DNA from: Geminicoccus roseus DSM 18922
GTDB taxonomy: Bacteria > Pseudomonadota > Alphaproteobacteria > Geminicoccales > Geminicoccaceae
Reading direction: 5' to 3'
Assembly (NCBI RefSeq): GCF_000427665.1
Contig: NZ_KE386572.1
Span: 1,031,109-1,095,108, forward strand
DNA length: 64,000 nucleotides
In this document: piece by piece, positions 1 to 7,942 of the stretch
How the letters are laid out: every line of letters starts with the position of its first letter
How positions within the stretch are numbered: position 1 is the stretch's first letter
Translations under genes and position numbers: made by a program
Notes under the pieces: model-generated
Told to the model about the DNA's origin: nothing
Database searches by the model: none
Seen by the model: only the letters and a program-made list of their open reading frames with translations

Positions 1-659
1 CCGCCTTCCTCGTTGCGGCCGAACGGGGTCATGTCCAGGAAGCCGTAGACGGCCATAACTGGCTCCACGCCGCGGGCGAAGGTCGAGTAGGTGTGGAAGA
101 CCTGGCCGGCCTCGTCCTTCACGAACACGCTGAGGCCGGGCAGCTCCTCGGACTCAAAGGGCTGCGGCCGGTAGTTGTAGAAGACGTCGCCGCGCTCGCG
201 GTCGTCCTCGGTGAACGACACGTCGAAGTCGAAGTTGAAGTCGCTGTGCAGCGAGGACAGCCAGGGGAACTTCCAGCCCATCCGGGTGCGGAACGCCTCG
301 ATCTTCGCGACCTCGGTGCGCGAGATCGCCGCGAAGGCGACGTCGTGATGGTCCAGGTGGCGGAACGGGCCCTCGACATGATCGGCCATGAACGAGCAGC
401 CGACGCAGCCCTGCTCCCAGTCCGGCCCGAACATGAAGTGCTGGACCACCAGCTGGCGGTGGCGGCCGAACAGGTCGGCGAGGCTGCGCTTTCCGTCCGG
501 GCCCTCGAAGACATAGGGCTTGTCGACCCGCACCCAGGGCAGCGCCCGGCGCTCCGCCGCGAGTGCGTCGCGCGCCCGGGTGAACTCCTTTTCCTTGTGC
601 AGGTGCGCGATGCGCGCCTGCAGCCATTCCTCGCGGGAAACGATGTCGTGCGTCTGCAT
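1..659 (-). CDS. DUF899 family thioredoxin-fold protein (3' end cut by window edge)
   Basis: The reading frame opens at ATG 659 and is still open at base 1, so about 219 codons are visible and the C-terminus lies outside. The N-terminus begins MQTHDIVSREEWLQAR. Further on come WVRVDKPYVFEGPDGK, a QLVVQHFMFGPDW segment and the pair GCVGCSF, which are hallmarks of the DUF899 family (thioredoxin-like fold, sometimes annotated as dithiol-disulfide isomerase). Biochemical function in this family is poorly defined. It lies 105 bp downstream of the AHSA1-type gene on the same strand and is probably cotranscribed with the ArsR regulator. ArsR, SRPBCC and DUF899 genes commonly occur together, which supports the operon reading. 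Confidence 0.85.
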   Translation of the reverse strand, partial: MQTHDIVSREEWLQARIAHLHKEKEFTRARDALAAERRALPWVRVDKPYVFEGPDGKRSLADLFGRHRQLVVQHFMFGPDWEQGCVGCSFMADHVEGPFRHLDHHDVAFAAISRTEVAKIEAFRTRMGWKFPWLSSLHSDFNFDFDVSFTEDDRERGDVFYNYRPQPFESEELPGLSVFVKDEAGQVFHTYSTFARGVEPVMAVYGFLDMTPFGRNEEG

Positions 660-764
660 GGGTTCGCTGCTCCTCGTCGCTTGGGCGGAGGGCGTGCGCC
701 GTCAGCCGGCCCGTCCGGATCCGCCGTGGGATGTCGATCGCAATGCTTGCCTTGAGGACCGGGC

Positions 765-1199
765 TCAGCCGGCCTCGATCCAGGCCTCGAGCTTGTCGAG
801 CGCACCGGTCCAGCCGGTGCGGTGGCCGTCGCGGGCGGCCTCGTCGAAGAACTGCTCGTGGGTCAGGGTCAAAACGGTGACCTCGCCGTCCGGGTGCAGC
901 GCCAGGGTCACCAGGGATTCCCGTTCCGGCGTGGTGCGCCAGGCCCAGGTGAACACCAGCCGCTCCAGGGGCGCCACCTCGCGGTAGACCCCGCGCACGT
1001 CGTGGCGCTCGCCGTCCAGGGTGTGGAAGGCGACATGGAAGCTGCCGCCGACCCGCACGTCCGCCGCCGCCTCGACCACCGGCCCGCCATCGGGTCCGAA
1101 CCACTGGACGAGCTTGTCGGGCTCGGTCCAGGCGGACCAGACCCTGGCCGGCGGCGCCTTCAGTCGTCGCCGGATGGTGAGGCTCGGTTTGGCGGACAT
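765..1199 (-). CDS. SRPBCC (AHSA1-like) domain protein
   Basis: This 144-residue protein begins MSAKPSLTIRRRLKAPPARV and continues with VWSAWTEPDKLVQWFGP, the typical start of the AHSA1/CalC-type helix-grip fold. It ends with the usual C-terminal helix (WTGALDKLEAWIEAG). Such proteins form a hydrophobic cavity; the ligand here is unknown. The frame is open further upstream, but ATG 1199 is preceded by GGAGGATTC, a good ribosome binding site, and gives the normal family length. The start lies inside the 3' end of the arsR gene (40-bp overlap), indicating translational coupling with the regulator. Confidence 0.88.
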   Translation of the reverse strand: MSAKPSLTIRRRLKAPPARVWSAWTEPDKLVQWFGPDGGPVVEAAADVRVGGSFHVAFHTLDGERHDVRGVYREVAPLERLVFTWAWRTTPERESLVTLALHPDGEVTVLTLTHEQFFDEAARDGHRTGWTGALDKLEAWIEAG

Positions 1200-1546
1200 G
1201 AATCCTCCGGTTCGGGCTCGGCCTTTTCCAGGAACTCGGCCAGACGATCCAGACGCGCTGTCCAGAAACGCTGATAGTGATTCAGCCAATCCATCGCCTC
1301 CTCCATCGGAGCGGCGTTGAGACGACAGGAAACCACCCGGCCGGTCTTTTGCCGTTCGATCAGGCCGGCATCGGACAAAACGTCCAGATGCTTCATGATC
1401 GCCGGCAGCGACATCGGGAACGGCCTGGCCAGCTCGCTCACCGACAGGGTCTCTTCCGCACCCAGCCTAGCGAGCAGGGCCCGCCTGGTGGGATCCGCCA
1501 GGGCGGCGAAGGTGCGGTCGAGGTGGGGCTCGTGTTTATTAACCAT
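1160..1546 (-). CDS. ArsR/SmtB family winged-helix regulator
   Basis: This 128-residue protein has the compact ArsR fold. It opens with LDRTFAALADPTRRALLARL, followed by a winged-helix segment with the recognition stretch ELARPFPMSLPAIMKHLDVL and the wing GLIERQKTGRVVSCRLN. There is no CxC or similar metal-binding cluster, so it belongs to the non-metal ArsR group usually paired with SRPBCC proteins. The C-terminal helix contains NHYQRFWTARLDRLAEFL, also typical of that group. It is first in a three-gene operon (arsR, SRPBCC, DUF899). An inverted repeat across its own start codon suggests autorepression. Confidence 0.9.
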   Translation of the reverse strand: MVNKHEPHLDRTFAALADPTRRALLARLGAEETLSVSELARPFPMSLPAIMKHLDVLSDAGLIERQKTGRVVSCRLNAAPMEEAMDWLNHYQRFWTARLDRLAEFLEKAEPEPEDSCPPNRASPSGDD

Positions 1547-1554
1547 TGAGTTAA
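1539..1554. promoter_or_regulatory. Possible ArsR operator spanning the arsR start codon
   Basis: The arms TTAAC (1539-1543) and GTTAA (1550-1554) form a 5-bp inverted repeat with a 6-bp spacer. The arsR start codon (1544-1546 on the minus strand) lies in the spacer. The surrounding sequence is much more AT-rich than the coding DNA, as expected for a promoter-operator. ArsR proteins typically bind short inverted repeats at their own promoter. The assignment is inferred from position and symmetry only. Confidence 0.4.
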
Positions 1555-1567
1555 GTATTACGGCATG

Positions 1568-1591
1568 AAAAAGCCGGCGTCAAGCCGGCTT
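1568..1591 (-). terminator. Rho-independent terminator after the DUF1593 gene
   Basis: On the minus strand the arms AAGCCGGC and GCCGGCTT form a perfect 8-bp stem with a 5-nt loop, followed directly by a run of T (the plus strand shows AAA and then the AA of the arm). It lies 48 bp beyond the stop codon at 1639 and separates that gene from the arsR promoter. Confidence 0.75.
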
Positions 1592-1638
1592 CTCGGGTGC
1601 TCCGGGGACAGGGCCGGCGGGTCGCCGGCCCCTGCCGG

Positions 1639-3033
1639 TCAGCGGTTCACGTCGACCATGATGCGATGGTAGCGCGTCAGCGCCGGCGAGCCGGAATCCT
1701 TCACCTCGAGGATGACGTGGATCCGGTTCTCCAGCGGAACGTTCGGGGTCACCAGCGTCGCCTGGGGCGAGCGGTCGTTCACGATGCGGATGGTGCCGTT
1801 GTAGCCGGTCGGCTCCTCGTAGACCCACCAGCGATAGCTCAGGAAGTCGCCGTCCGGGTCCCGGGACCCGCGGGCGTCCAGGGCGATCGACTGGTTGGGC
1901 TTCGCGGTGATCAGGGTGGGACCGGCGACCTTCACTTCCGGCGGATGGTTCGCCTGGGCGAAGCCGACCTCGAGCCAGCGGGCGCGGGCCTGGAAGTCGG
2001 CCTGATAGGCGTCGCGCCAGCGCGCCACCGACAGCCGGCGCGAGCTGTTGCCGCCGACCGTGTCGAACTGGTACTTCGACGTGTAGAGGTTGGTGGAAAT
2101 CCCGTAGTAGTCGCTTTCCTTGGTGTAGCGGCCGCCCCAGCCGCCGCCCTTGGGCAGCTCCGGATCGTTCAGCCCGATCGGCAGCACGTGGAGAAGCGAC
2201 GGCGTATCGCCTTCCTTCAGCCCCTTCTCGGTGGTGTTGAGCGGGTACAGGGCGCCCAGATGGCCGCGGTTGAGGATGTTCGCCCGCAGCCAGTCGGCGT
2301 TCTGCATCGAGCGGTCGCCCTCCAGGTACATGCCCCGGAACGTGGCGCTGCGCGAGCCGTCATGCTCGATGCTGGCGATCCAGAACATGTCCTTGGCGTT
2401 GTCCAGGAGGTACTGGCCGGGCTCGGGCGAGTACTGGCTGAGGCTGATCGAATAGACCCGCAGCTTCTTCTGGAAGGCGATGAACTGGGCCTGGGACCGG
2501 GTGGTCTTCACCTTGTGGATCGCCTGGGCCAGCTCGCGCGTGCCGCCCCAGACCAGGACCCAGACCGGCCCGTCCGAGTTGTCCACCATGTAGATGATGT
2601 GCTTGGAAGCGGCGGAGTCGTAGCCGTTGCCGACCCTGTGGTTGATGTTCAGGCCGCTGCGGACGCGCCCCTTCAGCAGTTCGGCGGAAGGATAGCGGCT
2701 GTCGTGGCGGCGCAGGCTGGCCAGGTCCTTGCCGTAGGCGTCGATGGTCTTGAAGACGAGGTCCGGGCGCACCGGGCCGTTCGGGACATAGGTGGGCAGG
2801 ATGCCCTTGATGCTGATGTCGTTGCTGTACAGGAGCGTCCGTATCAGCGACTGCTGATCATCCGGATCCTGGCCGATGTCGGTCAGGATGATGACCTGGG
2901 TGCGCGCATCGGCGGCGCTGGCCGGGCGGGCGGACCCGCCGACCATGGTTCCGACCACCAGCAGCGCCGCCAGGACGGATGCGAACCAACCGCGCCCTGC
3001 GGAGCCGAGGTTCTTCGTTAGCAGCTTCAACAT
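1639..3033 (-). CDS. Secreted DUF1593 / nucleoside-hydrolase-like protein with Sde182-type C-terminal domain
   Basis: This 464-residue protein has a Sec signal peptide: a hydrophobic stretch around residues 16-34 (WFASVLAALLVVGTMVGG), then ARPASA with likely cleavage before ADART. The mature N-terminus reads VIILTDIGQDPDDQQSLIR, the Asp-rich motif shared with nucleoside hydrolases. The catalytic-like domain fills roughly residues 40-340 (DUF1593, cellulose-binding Sde182 family). The last 100 residues (from about NHPPEVKVAG) form a PKD-like beta-sandwich with ALDARGSRDPDGD. A periplasmic or extracellular glycoside or nucleoside hydrolase is likely, but the substrate is not defined for the family. 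Start ATG 3033 follows a GGAGG sequence. It is a single gene with its own terminator. Confidence 0.85.
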   Translation of the reverse strand: MLKLLTKNLGSAGRGWFASVLAALLVVGTMVGGSARPASAADARTQVIILTDIGQDPDDQQSLIRTLLYSNDISIKGILPTYVPNGPVRPDLVFKTIDAYGKDLASLRRHDSRYPSAELLKGRVRSGLNINHRVGNGYDSAASKHIIYMVDNSDGPVWVLVWGGTRELAQAIHKVKTTRSQAQFIAFQKKLRVYSISLSQYSPEPGQYLLDNAKDMFWIASIEHDGSRSATFRGMYLEGDRSMQNADWLRANILNRGHLGALYPLNTTEKGLKEGDTPSLLHVLPIGLNDPELPKGGGWGGRYTKESDYYGISTNLYTSKYQFDTVGGNSSRRLSVARWRDAYQADFQARARWLEVGFAQANHPPEVKVAGPTLITAKPNQSIALDARGSRDPDGDFLSYRWWVYEEPTGYNGTIRIVNDRSPQATLVTPNVPLENRIHVILEVKDSGSPALTRYHRIMVDVNR

Positions 3034-3692
3034 TCCCTCCGTTCGTCTTCCAAGGCGTGATCGATGCGGCCGCGCGAAGGATCTTCTTCTTCTCCGGATC
3101 TCGGCGCGACCCGACCACTGAGCCTCAAGCCCAGTTACCTTGAAGTTTTCCGGAAGGCGTTACGGACAAGTGCTGATTTTGACTTCGAGGAACACCCGCG
3201 AGTTAATGAAGAAGCTATACAGAGTCGAAATACTGGCCTCGAGCGGGCGTGAGAAAGCAGCCGCAGAATTCACTCAGCGCCTGCAAATCCCCGGGTGATG
3301 CCGTCATCGTCTCGACGATTCCAGCCCCGCTATCAAATCAAGCCAGTCCACGAACCATTATCAGCATTCTCCGAACACGCCTTCGTGATCGAAGTGGATA
3401 GTGGACGTTTCCTGAAATTGCAAACTACGAAAGCCACGAACCGCAAGACAATACAGCACACCTCCTGCCAGGACATGGCAGGATCCGGGGAAACCAGAGC
3501 ATAAATTCCGGGACTACAGGAGGGCGCACCTAGGCGTGGCGGGCTATTCGCGCGGCCTGGACAGGAAAGCGGTCCGCTGCCTGGACAGCGGACACAGTCG
3601 AGGAAAAACCGTGACGGGGTCCCGCCGCGGCGCGGTCGGGCAACGGATGGAGGGCGCCCGGCGCGGCGGCTCGCCGACCGCCGGGCGCAGCC
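3034..3692. other. Intergenic region, 659 bp, no supported gene
   Basis: The stretch holds the upstream region of the DUF1593 gene and the 3' flank of the cyclase-family gene. It is clearly less GC-rich than the neighbours, especially 3120-3480. Short open frames exist here (for example 3064-3252 and 3295-3504, plus strand), but they lack a good ribosome binding site, show no family motif and have atypical codon use. I see only the hairpin at 3654-3688 as a supported element. Confidence 0.6.
3654..3688. terminator. Strong hairpin beyond the cyclase-family gene
   Basis: Two perfect 10-bp arms, GCGCCCGGCG (3654-3663) and CGCCGGGCGC (3679-3688), flank a 15-nt loop. The hairpin starts 4 bp after the stop codon at 3693. 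No U-tract follows on the minus strand, so termination may need Rho, or the hairpin may protect the 3' end of the mRNA. Confidence 0.55.
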
Positions 3693-4661
3693 TCAGGTCA
3701 GCTTCATCGCCACCGGGCGCATCGGCGTGCCGGTGGCGCCGCGCAGCTTGATGCAGGCGCCGAAGAACGCGAACTCATGGACCTTGTCGGCGATCAGCTC
3801 GTCCACGAACGCCATCTCCAGGATCGGCACGCCCGCCTCGGCCAGGAGGTAGGTGTGCACCGGGAAGAAGTTGAGCGGATGCGCGCCCGGGGTCTGCTCC
3901 AGGGTCAGGTTGTCGGCACCGATCATGATCGCACCGTTCTTGCACAGGAACTCGGCGCCCTCGCGGTTCAGCCCGGGCGTGGCCTGGGTGAAGCTCTGGT
4001 CCGGCCATTTCTTCATCTGCCCGGTATTGATCAGCACCACGTCGCCAAGCTTCAGCTCCAGGCCCTGGTGCTTGAGGCAGTCCTGCAGGTCTTTCTGACC
4101 GATGCCATAGCTGGGCGGCAGGGTGTCGACGCCGTGCATCGCCGCCACGTCCAGGAGGATGCCGCGCGCCAGGATCGGCGGATAATTCTCCGGCCCGCAC
4201 TTGGTCCAGGCCCGGCTGCCCAGATACTGCTCGGCGCTGAAATTGTTGAAGATCTTTCCGTCATAGCCGAAGTGGTTGAACGTATCGATGTGGGTGCCGC
4301 AATGGGTGTACATCGAGATCGCGTCGCCGGAGTAGGCGACCAGCTGGTTCGCCTCCAGGCTGACACCCATGCTGTTGCCGGCGATCTCGCCCGCAGGGGT
4401 GTGGGTCATCCAGATCTGGTAGCCCTGGTCGCCGGCGCCGAACCAGCCGGGCATGCCCACGAAATGATCGACCGACAGGTCGTAGATCTTGCGGGCATCG
4501 GCGCGGCCCAGGATCGCCGCCCGCGATTCCGCATCGATCACGTTCAGCATCCCGATCTCGTCGTCGGGCCCGTAGGGGCTGCTGGTGACCCGGTGGAACT
4601 CGGCGTTGTAGGCGACGATCTTCTGTTTCTCGGCCTCGTTCACGTAGCAGACGACGCACAT
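3693..4661 (-). CDS. Cyclase family protein (kynurenine-formamidase-like metal hydrolase)
   Basis: This 322-residue protein carries the PF04199 signature HCGTHIDTFNHFGYDG, the HxGTHxDxxxHF metal-binding motif, at roughly residues 108-123. Later segments such as LKLGDVVLINTG and GADNLTLEQ are also typical. The family hydrolyses amide or ester bonds (N-formylkynurenine, cyclic intermediates) with a divalent metal. The length fits the longer cyclase subgroup. The frame continues upstream into the permease gene, but ATG 4661 (MCVVCYVNEAEK) with GAGGAG about 8 nt upstream is the credible start. It is last in an operon with a polar amino-acid ABC importer, so it probably acts on the imported compound. 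Two N-terminal cysteines (C2, C5) are visible but not part of the motif. Confidence 0.85.
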   Translation of the reverse strand: MCVVCYVNEAEKQKIVAYNAEFHRVTSSPYGPDDEIGMLNVIDAESRAAILGRADARKIYDLSVDHFVGMPGWFGAGDQGYQIWMTHTPAGEIAGNSMGVSLEANQLVAYSGDAISMYTHCGTHIDTFNHFGYDGKIFNNFSAEQYLGSRAWTKCGPENYPPILARGILLDVAAMHGVDTLPPSYGIGQKDLQDCLKHQGLELKLGDVVLINTGQMKKWPDQSFTQATPGLNREGAEFLCKNGAIMIGADNLTLEQTPGAHPLNFFPVHTYLLAEAGVPILEMAFVDELIADKVHEFAFFGACIKLRGATGTPMRPVAMKLT

Positions 4662-4732
4662 CGGAGGGCTCCTCGGGAGCGGGCGGGAAGGCGGCGTTCC
4701 GGGGTGCCCGCTCCCCGGAACGCCCCGCGCCC

Positions 4733-5425
4733 TCAGCCGGAGCGTGGGCGCAGATGGGCGAACCAGGAGAACTCCAGGCGGCGCATGGCCAGGGTGATCC
4801 CCCAGGTCAGCACCAGGTAGCAGGCCCCGGCGGCGATGAAGGCCTCGAACGGCGCATAGTAGCGCGCCTGCACCATGCGGGCAGCACCGGTCAGGTCCAG
4901 GATCGTGACCAGGCTCGCGACCGAGCTGCCGTGCAGCATGAACACGATCTCGTTGCCGTAAGCAGGCAATGCCCGGCGAAACGCGCTGGGCAGGACGATC
5001 CGGCGGAACATCAGCAACGGCGACATGCCGCAGGCGCGCGCCGCCTCGACCTCGCCCTTGGGCGTGGACTGGATGGCGCCGCGCAGGATCTCGGCGGTGT
5101 AGGCGGCGGTGTTGAGCACGAACGCCAGCAGCGCGCAGAACCAGGCCTCGCGCAGGAGGTACCAGAACGGGCTGGCGCGGACCGCCTCGAACTGGCCGAG
5201 ACCGTAATAGATCAGGAACAGCTGGATCAGCAGCGGCGTGCCGGTGAAGCAGTAGGTGTAGAACCAGGCCGGGCCGTTGATCAGCCAGTTGCGGCTGGTG
5301 CGCATGATGCCCACCGGGATCGCCAGGAGCAGGCCGATCAGCAGCGACACCACCACCAGCCAGATCGTCGTCCACAGGCCGAACGCGTAGTACTGCCAGC
5401 TTTCCGCGATGACGCTGAAGTCCAC
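4733..5425 (-). CDS. Polar amino-acid ABC transporter permease (HisM type)
   Basis: This 230-residue inner-membrane protein has several hydrophobic helices. The HisM/GlnP-family segments are TGTPLLIQLFLIYYGL, LNTAAYTAEILRGAIQS and the EAA loop EAARACGMSPLLMFRRIVLP, where the ATPase docks. It is the second permease of a heterodimeric uptake system, with the first permease 15 bp upstream and the binding protein before that. No ATPase gene lies in this operon. The nearest candidate is the amino-acid ATPase at 13426-14205. Confidence 0.92.
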   Translation of the reverse strand: MDFSVIAESWQYYAFGLWTTIWLVVVSLLIGLLLAIPVGIMRTSRNWLINGPAWFYTYCFTGTPLLIQLFLIYYGLGQFEAVRASPFWYLLREAWFCALLAFVLNTAAYTAEILRGAIQSTPKGEVEAARACGMSPLLMFRRIVLPSAFRRALPAYGNEIVFMLHGSSVASLVTILDLTGAARMVQARYYAPFEAFIAAGACYLVLTWGITLAMRRLEFSWFAHLRPRSG

Positions 5426-5440
5426 CTGCGACGCCCCTTC

Positions 5441-6154
5441 TCAGTGGTAGGGTCGCTGGGCACGCGTTTCCAGCGTGCGCAGGACCAGAAGGGACAGGCT
5501 GGTGAACACCAGGAACAGGATCGCGACGAACAGGTAGAAGGTGAACGGCAGCTTGGTGGCGCCGACCGCGTACTGCGCCTTGCGCACCATGTCGTCCAGG
5601 CCGATCACCGAGAGCAGGGCCGTCGACTTCAGCAGCACCAGCCAGTTGTTGGTGATGCCCGGCAGCGCGTGGCGCACCGCCTGCGGCACCAGGATCCGGC
5701 GGAACACCTGGAACCCGGTCATGCCGAAGGCGCGCGCCGATTCCAGCTGGCCGTGCGGCACCGCCAGGATCGCGCCGCGGAAGGTCTCGGCCATGTAGGC
5801 GCCGTAGATCACGCCAAGCGTGATGACCCCGGCGATGAACGGGTTGATGTCGAGATAGCCGACCGGCTCGCCGCCCCTCGCCTCGATCCAGACATCCACC
5901 CGGGCGATCAGGTCGTTCACCATGATCTGCCCGCCATAGAAGATCAGCAGCATCAGGACGAGGTCGGGAATGCCGCGGATGACCGTGGTGTAGGCCAGGG
6001 CGGCGCCGTTGGCGAAGCGCCCCCCGGAGATCCGCATCATCGCGACGCCGATGCCGATCAGCACCGCCAGGAGCGCCGAGGTGACGGCGGCGGCGAGGGT
6101 CAGCCTCGCCCCCTCCAGGATCGTCGCTCCGTAGCCGTGCAGGTCGAACATCAT
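5441..6154 (-). CDS. Polar amino-acid ABC transporter permease (HisQ type)
   Basis: This 237-residue membrane protein begins MMFDLHGYGATILEGARLTL, typical of HisQ-type subunits. It has the family segment TVIRGIPDLVLMLLIFYGGQ and the EAA loop ESARAFGMTGFQVFRRILVP (about residues 145-164). It pairs with the permease encoded 15 bp downstream to form the membrane channel of an ABC importer for basic or polar amino acids. It sits between the binding-protein gene and the second permease, all on the minus strand. Confidence 0.92.
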   Translation of the reverse strand: MMFDLHGYGATILEGARLTLAAAVTSALLAVLIGIGVAMMRISGGRFANGAALAYTTVIRGIPDLVLMLLIFYGGQIMVNDLIARVDVWIEARGGEPVGYLDINPFIAGVITLGVIYGAYMAETFRGAILAVPHGQLESARAFGMTGFQVFRRILVPQAVRHALPGITNNWLVLLKSTALLSVIGLDDMVRKAQYAVGATKLPFTFYLFVAILFLVFTSLSLLVLRTLETRAQRPYH

Positions 6155-6179
6155 GCTTCAGCGGCGCTTTCGCAAATGT

Positions 6180-6210
6180 CTGGCCGCAGCGCCAAGGACG
6201 CCGCGGCCAG
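6180..6210 (-). promoter_or_regulatory. Intercistronic hairpin after the binding-protein gene
   Basis: The arms CTGGCCGC (6180-6187) and GCGGCCAG (6203-6210) are perfectly complementary with a 15-nt loop. The hairpin begins 10 bp after the binding-protein stop codon and precedes the first permease. Such elements commonly stabilise the upstream mRNA or partly terminate transcription, so that binding protein exceeds membrane subunits. There is no U-tract. Confidence 0.5.
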
Positions 6211-6220
6211 GCGTCAAGGA

Positions 6221-7012
6221 TCAGCCGCCGTAGACGTCGAAGCCGAAATGCTTGTCCTGGATCTTCTGGTAGGTGCCATTCTCCAGGATCGCCGCCAGCC
6301 CCTTGTTCAGGAGGGCCAGCAGATCCTCCTCGCCCTTGCGCACCCCGATCCCGGCGCCGGCGCCGAAATACTCGGAGCTCTCGATGACCGGGCCGACAAA
6401 CTCGAACCCGGCACCCTCCGGGGTCTTCAGCAGCGCCTCGGACAGCACCACCGCATCCTCCAGGCGCAGGTCGACACGGCCGGCCACCAGGTCGAGATTG
6501 GCCTCGTCGCCGGTGCCGTAGCGCACGACCTCCGCGCCGGCGGGCTCGAAGAAGTCGGTGGCGTAGCGATCCTGCACGGTCTCGCGCTGCACGCCGATCT
6601 TCATCCCGGACAGATCCTCGGGGATGTTCTCGATCTCGAGGCCCTTCTTGCCGACCAGGCGCACCGGGGTGTCATAATACTTGTCGGTGAAGTCGATGCG
6701 CTTCTTGCGCTCCTCGGTGATCGACATCGAGGCCACGATCGCGTCGTACTTGTTGGCCATCAGCGCCGGGATCATCCCGTCCCACTCCTGCTGGACCAGC
6801 TCGCACTCGATCTTCAGCTCGTCGCAGATGGCGTTGGCGATGTCGACGTCGAAGCCGGCCAGCTCGCCTTCCGGGGTCACGTAGTTGAACGGCGCGTAGG
6901 CGCCTTCGGTCGCGATGCGGACCTTGTTCCACTCCTTCGCTTCCGCCGAACCCATGCCGAACAGGGCTGCGGCGAGCGCGACAGCGCCCAGGGCGATTCT
7001 TCTTGTGGCCAT
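6221..7012 (-). CDS. Amino-acid ABC transporter periplasmic binding protein (lysine/arginine/ornithine type)
   Basis: This 263-residue family-3 solute-binding protein starts with a signal peptide (MATRRIALGAVALAAALFG, cleaved near AEA). The mature part shows VRIATEGAYAPFNYVTPEGE, GFDVDIANAICDEL and AIVASMSITEERKKRIDFTD, the signature of the His/Lys/Arg/Orn group. The protein captures its ligand in the periplasm and delivers it to the permeases encoded downstream. It is first in the operon: binding protein, HisQ-type permease, HisM-type permease, cyclase-family hydrolase. The hydrolase suggests that the natural ligand could be an amino-acid derivative rather than a free basic amino acid, but that is inference. 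Confidence 0.92.
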   Translation of the reverse strand: MATRRIALGAVALAAALFGMGSAEAKEWNKVRIATEGAYAPFNYVTPEGELAGFDVDIANAICDELKIECELVQQEWDGMIPALMANKYDAIVASMSITEERKKRIDFTDKYYDTPVRLVGKKGLEIENIPEDLSGMKIGVQRETVQDRYATDFFEPAGAEVVRYGTGDEANLDLVAGRVDLRLEDAVVLSEALLKTPEGAGFEFVGPVIESSEYFGAGAGIGVRKGEEDLLALLNKGLAAILENGTYQKIQDKHFGFDVYGG

Positions 7013-7079
7013 GGCTTACGTCTCCCGCTGCGGCAACGGCCGCTCATGGCGGAGACAGTCAACGAGCCGTCGAAAAGCG

Positions 7080-7709
7080 TCAAGCGAGCGCAGGCGCGTA
7101 GGCCTTCAGGAAGCGGCCCACCGCCACTTCCGCCAGTTCGTCCTTCTCGGCGGCACCCGGCAGGGTCGGCACCGCGAACAGGGCGCGCAGATGCAGGTCG
7201 GCCCGGACCAGGCTGATCAGGTCGATCGCGGCGCGCTCCAGGTCGTCCGCCTCGATCTGGCCGTCGCGCGCCGCCTGGGCCAGCACCGGCACCAGCGCGT
7301 TGCGCAGCCGGAGGGGGCCGTTCTCGTAGAAGGCGGTGCCGAGCTGCGGGGCGCGGACGGTCTCGGCGATGATGGTGCGGTAGATCGCGATCATCTCCGG
7401 CTGGAACAGGACATCCAGGAACATGCGGGAAAAGCGCACCAGCCGGGTGCGGAAGTCGCCCTCGCCCGTTTCCAGCGTCTCGGCCAGCATCGCCTGGCCG
7501 CGGCACTCGCGGTTCACCACCAGGGCGAACAGCTCCTCCTTGCTCTGGAAATGCTCGTACACGGTCGCCTTGCCGACCTTCGCCCGCCGGGCGATGTCGT
7601 CCATGCTGGCCGCACCATAGCCCCGCTCCAGGAACAGCGCCTTGGCAGCCGCCAGCACGGCCTCGGGCTTGCTGGCGCGGTCGGCTTCCGAAACGAGGGC
7701 GGGGGGCAT
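7080..7709 (-). CDS. TetR/AcrR family transcriptional regulator
   Basis: This 209-residue protein has an N-terminal TetR helix-turn-helix at about residues 14-60: EAVLAAAKALFLERGYGAAS, then DDIARRAKVGKATVYEHFQS. The C-terminal ligand domain resembles the AefR-type group (MIAIYRTIIAETVRAPQLG). It is transcribed divergently from an EmrA/EmrB-type efflux pair, and two identical 17-bp palindromes lie between the two genes, one on each side. The likely arrangement is autorepression plus repression of the pump, relieved by a pump substrate. The amino-acid transporter operon lies downstream on the same strand, 67 bp away. Confidence 0.93.
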   Translation of the reverse strand: MPPALVSEADRASKPEAVLAAAKALFLERGYGAASMDDIARRAKVGKATVYEHFQSKEELFALVVNRECRGQAMLAETLETGEGDFRTRLVRFSRMFLDVLFQPEMIAIYRTIIAETVRAPQLGTAFYENGPLRLRNALVPVLAQAARDGQIEADDLERAAIDLISLVRADLHLRALFAVPTLPGAAEKDELAEVAVGRFLKAYAPALA

Positions 7710-7731
7710 GGCGGCCTCTCGGCTGTCTTGG

Positions 7732-7748
7732 AACTGAACCGTTCAGTT
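7732..7748. promoter_or_regulatory. TetR operator, copy 1 (tetR-proximal)
   Basis: AACTGAACCGTTCAGTT is an 8-bp perfect inverted repeat around a single central base. It lies 22 bp upstream of the tetR start codon, where it would cover the tetR promoter. The same sequence recurs 99 bp away next to the efflux genes. Symmetry, duplication and position make it the probable binding site of the adjacent TetR regulator. Confidence 0.8.
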
Positions 7749-7830
7749 CTGGGGCAGATAAGGCCATGTACCGCGACACTTCAAGAGCGGCTCCATGCCT
7801 CCACCGCATGGCTGACGCGCATCATCATAA

Positions 7831-7847
7831 AACTGAACCGTTCAGTT
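7831..7847. promoter_or_regulatory. TetR operator, copy 2 (efflux-proximal)
   Basis: This is an exact second copy of the 17-bp palindrome AACTGAACCGTTCAGTT. The match extends for several bases on the 3' side. It lies 95 bp upstream of the HlyD-family start codon and probably overlaps the efflux promoter. Confidence 0.8.
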
Positions 7848-7942
7848 CTGGCTTGATCCGGCGCCAACATGTGCTCATCTGCATGCACCGGGGCCGTCGC
7901 CGCAGGCGAAGCTACCCCGGATGGCGACGGCGGGGATGATCG

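Noticed and set aside
3064..3504. Two small plus-strand frames in the 3 kb intergenic region
   Set aside because: No ribosome binding site, no membrane or family motif, and codon use unlike the neighbouring genes.
3693..5375. Apparent fusion of permease-like sequence and the cyclase family protein in one frame
   Set aside because: The upstream part is an out-of-frame reading of the HisM-type permease gene; a good start with a ribosome binding site exists at 4661.
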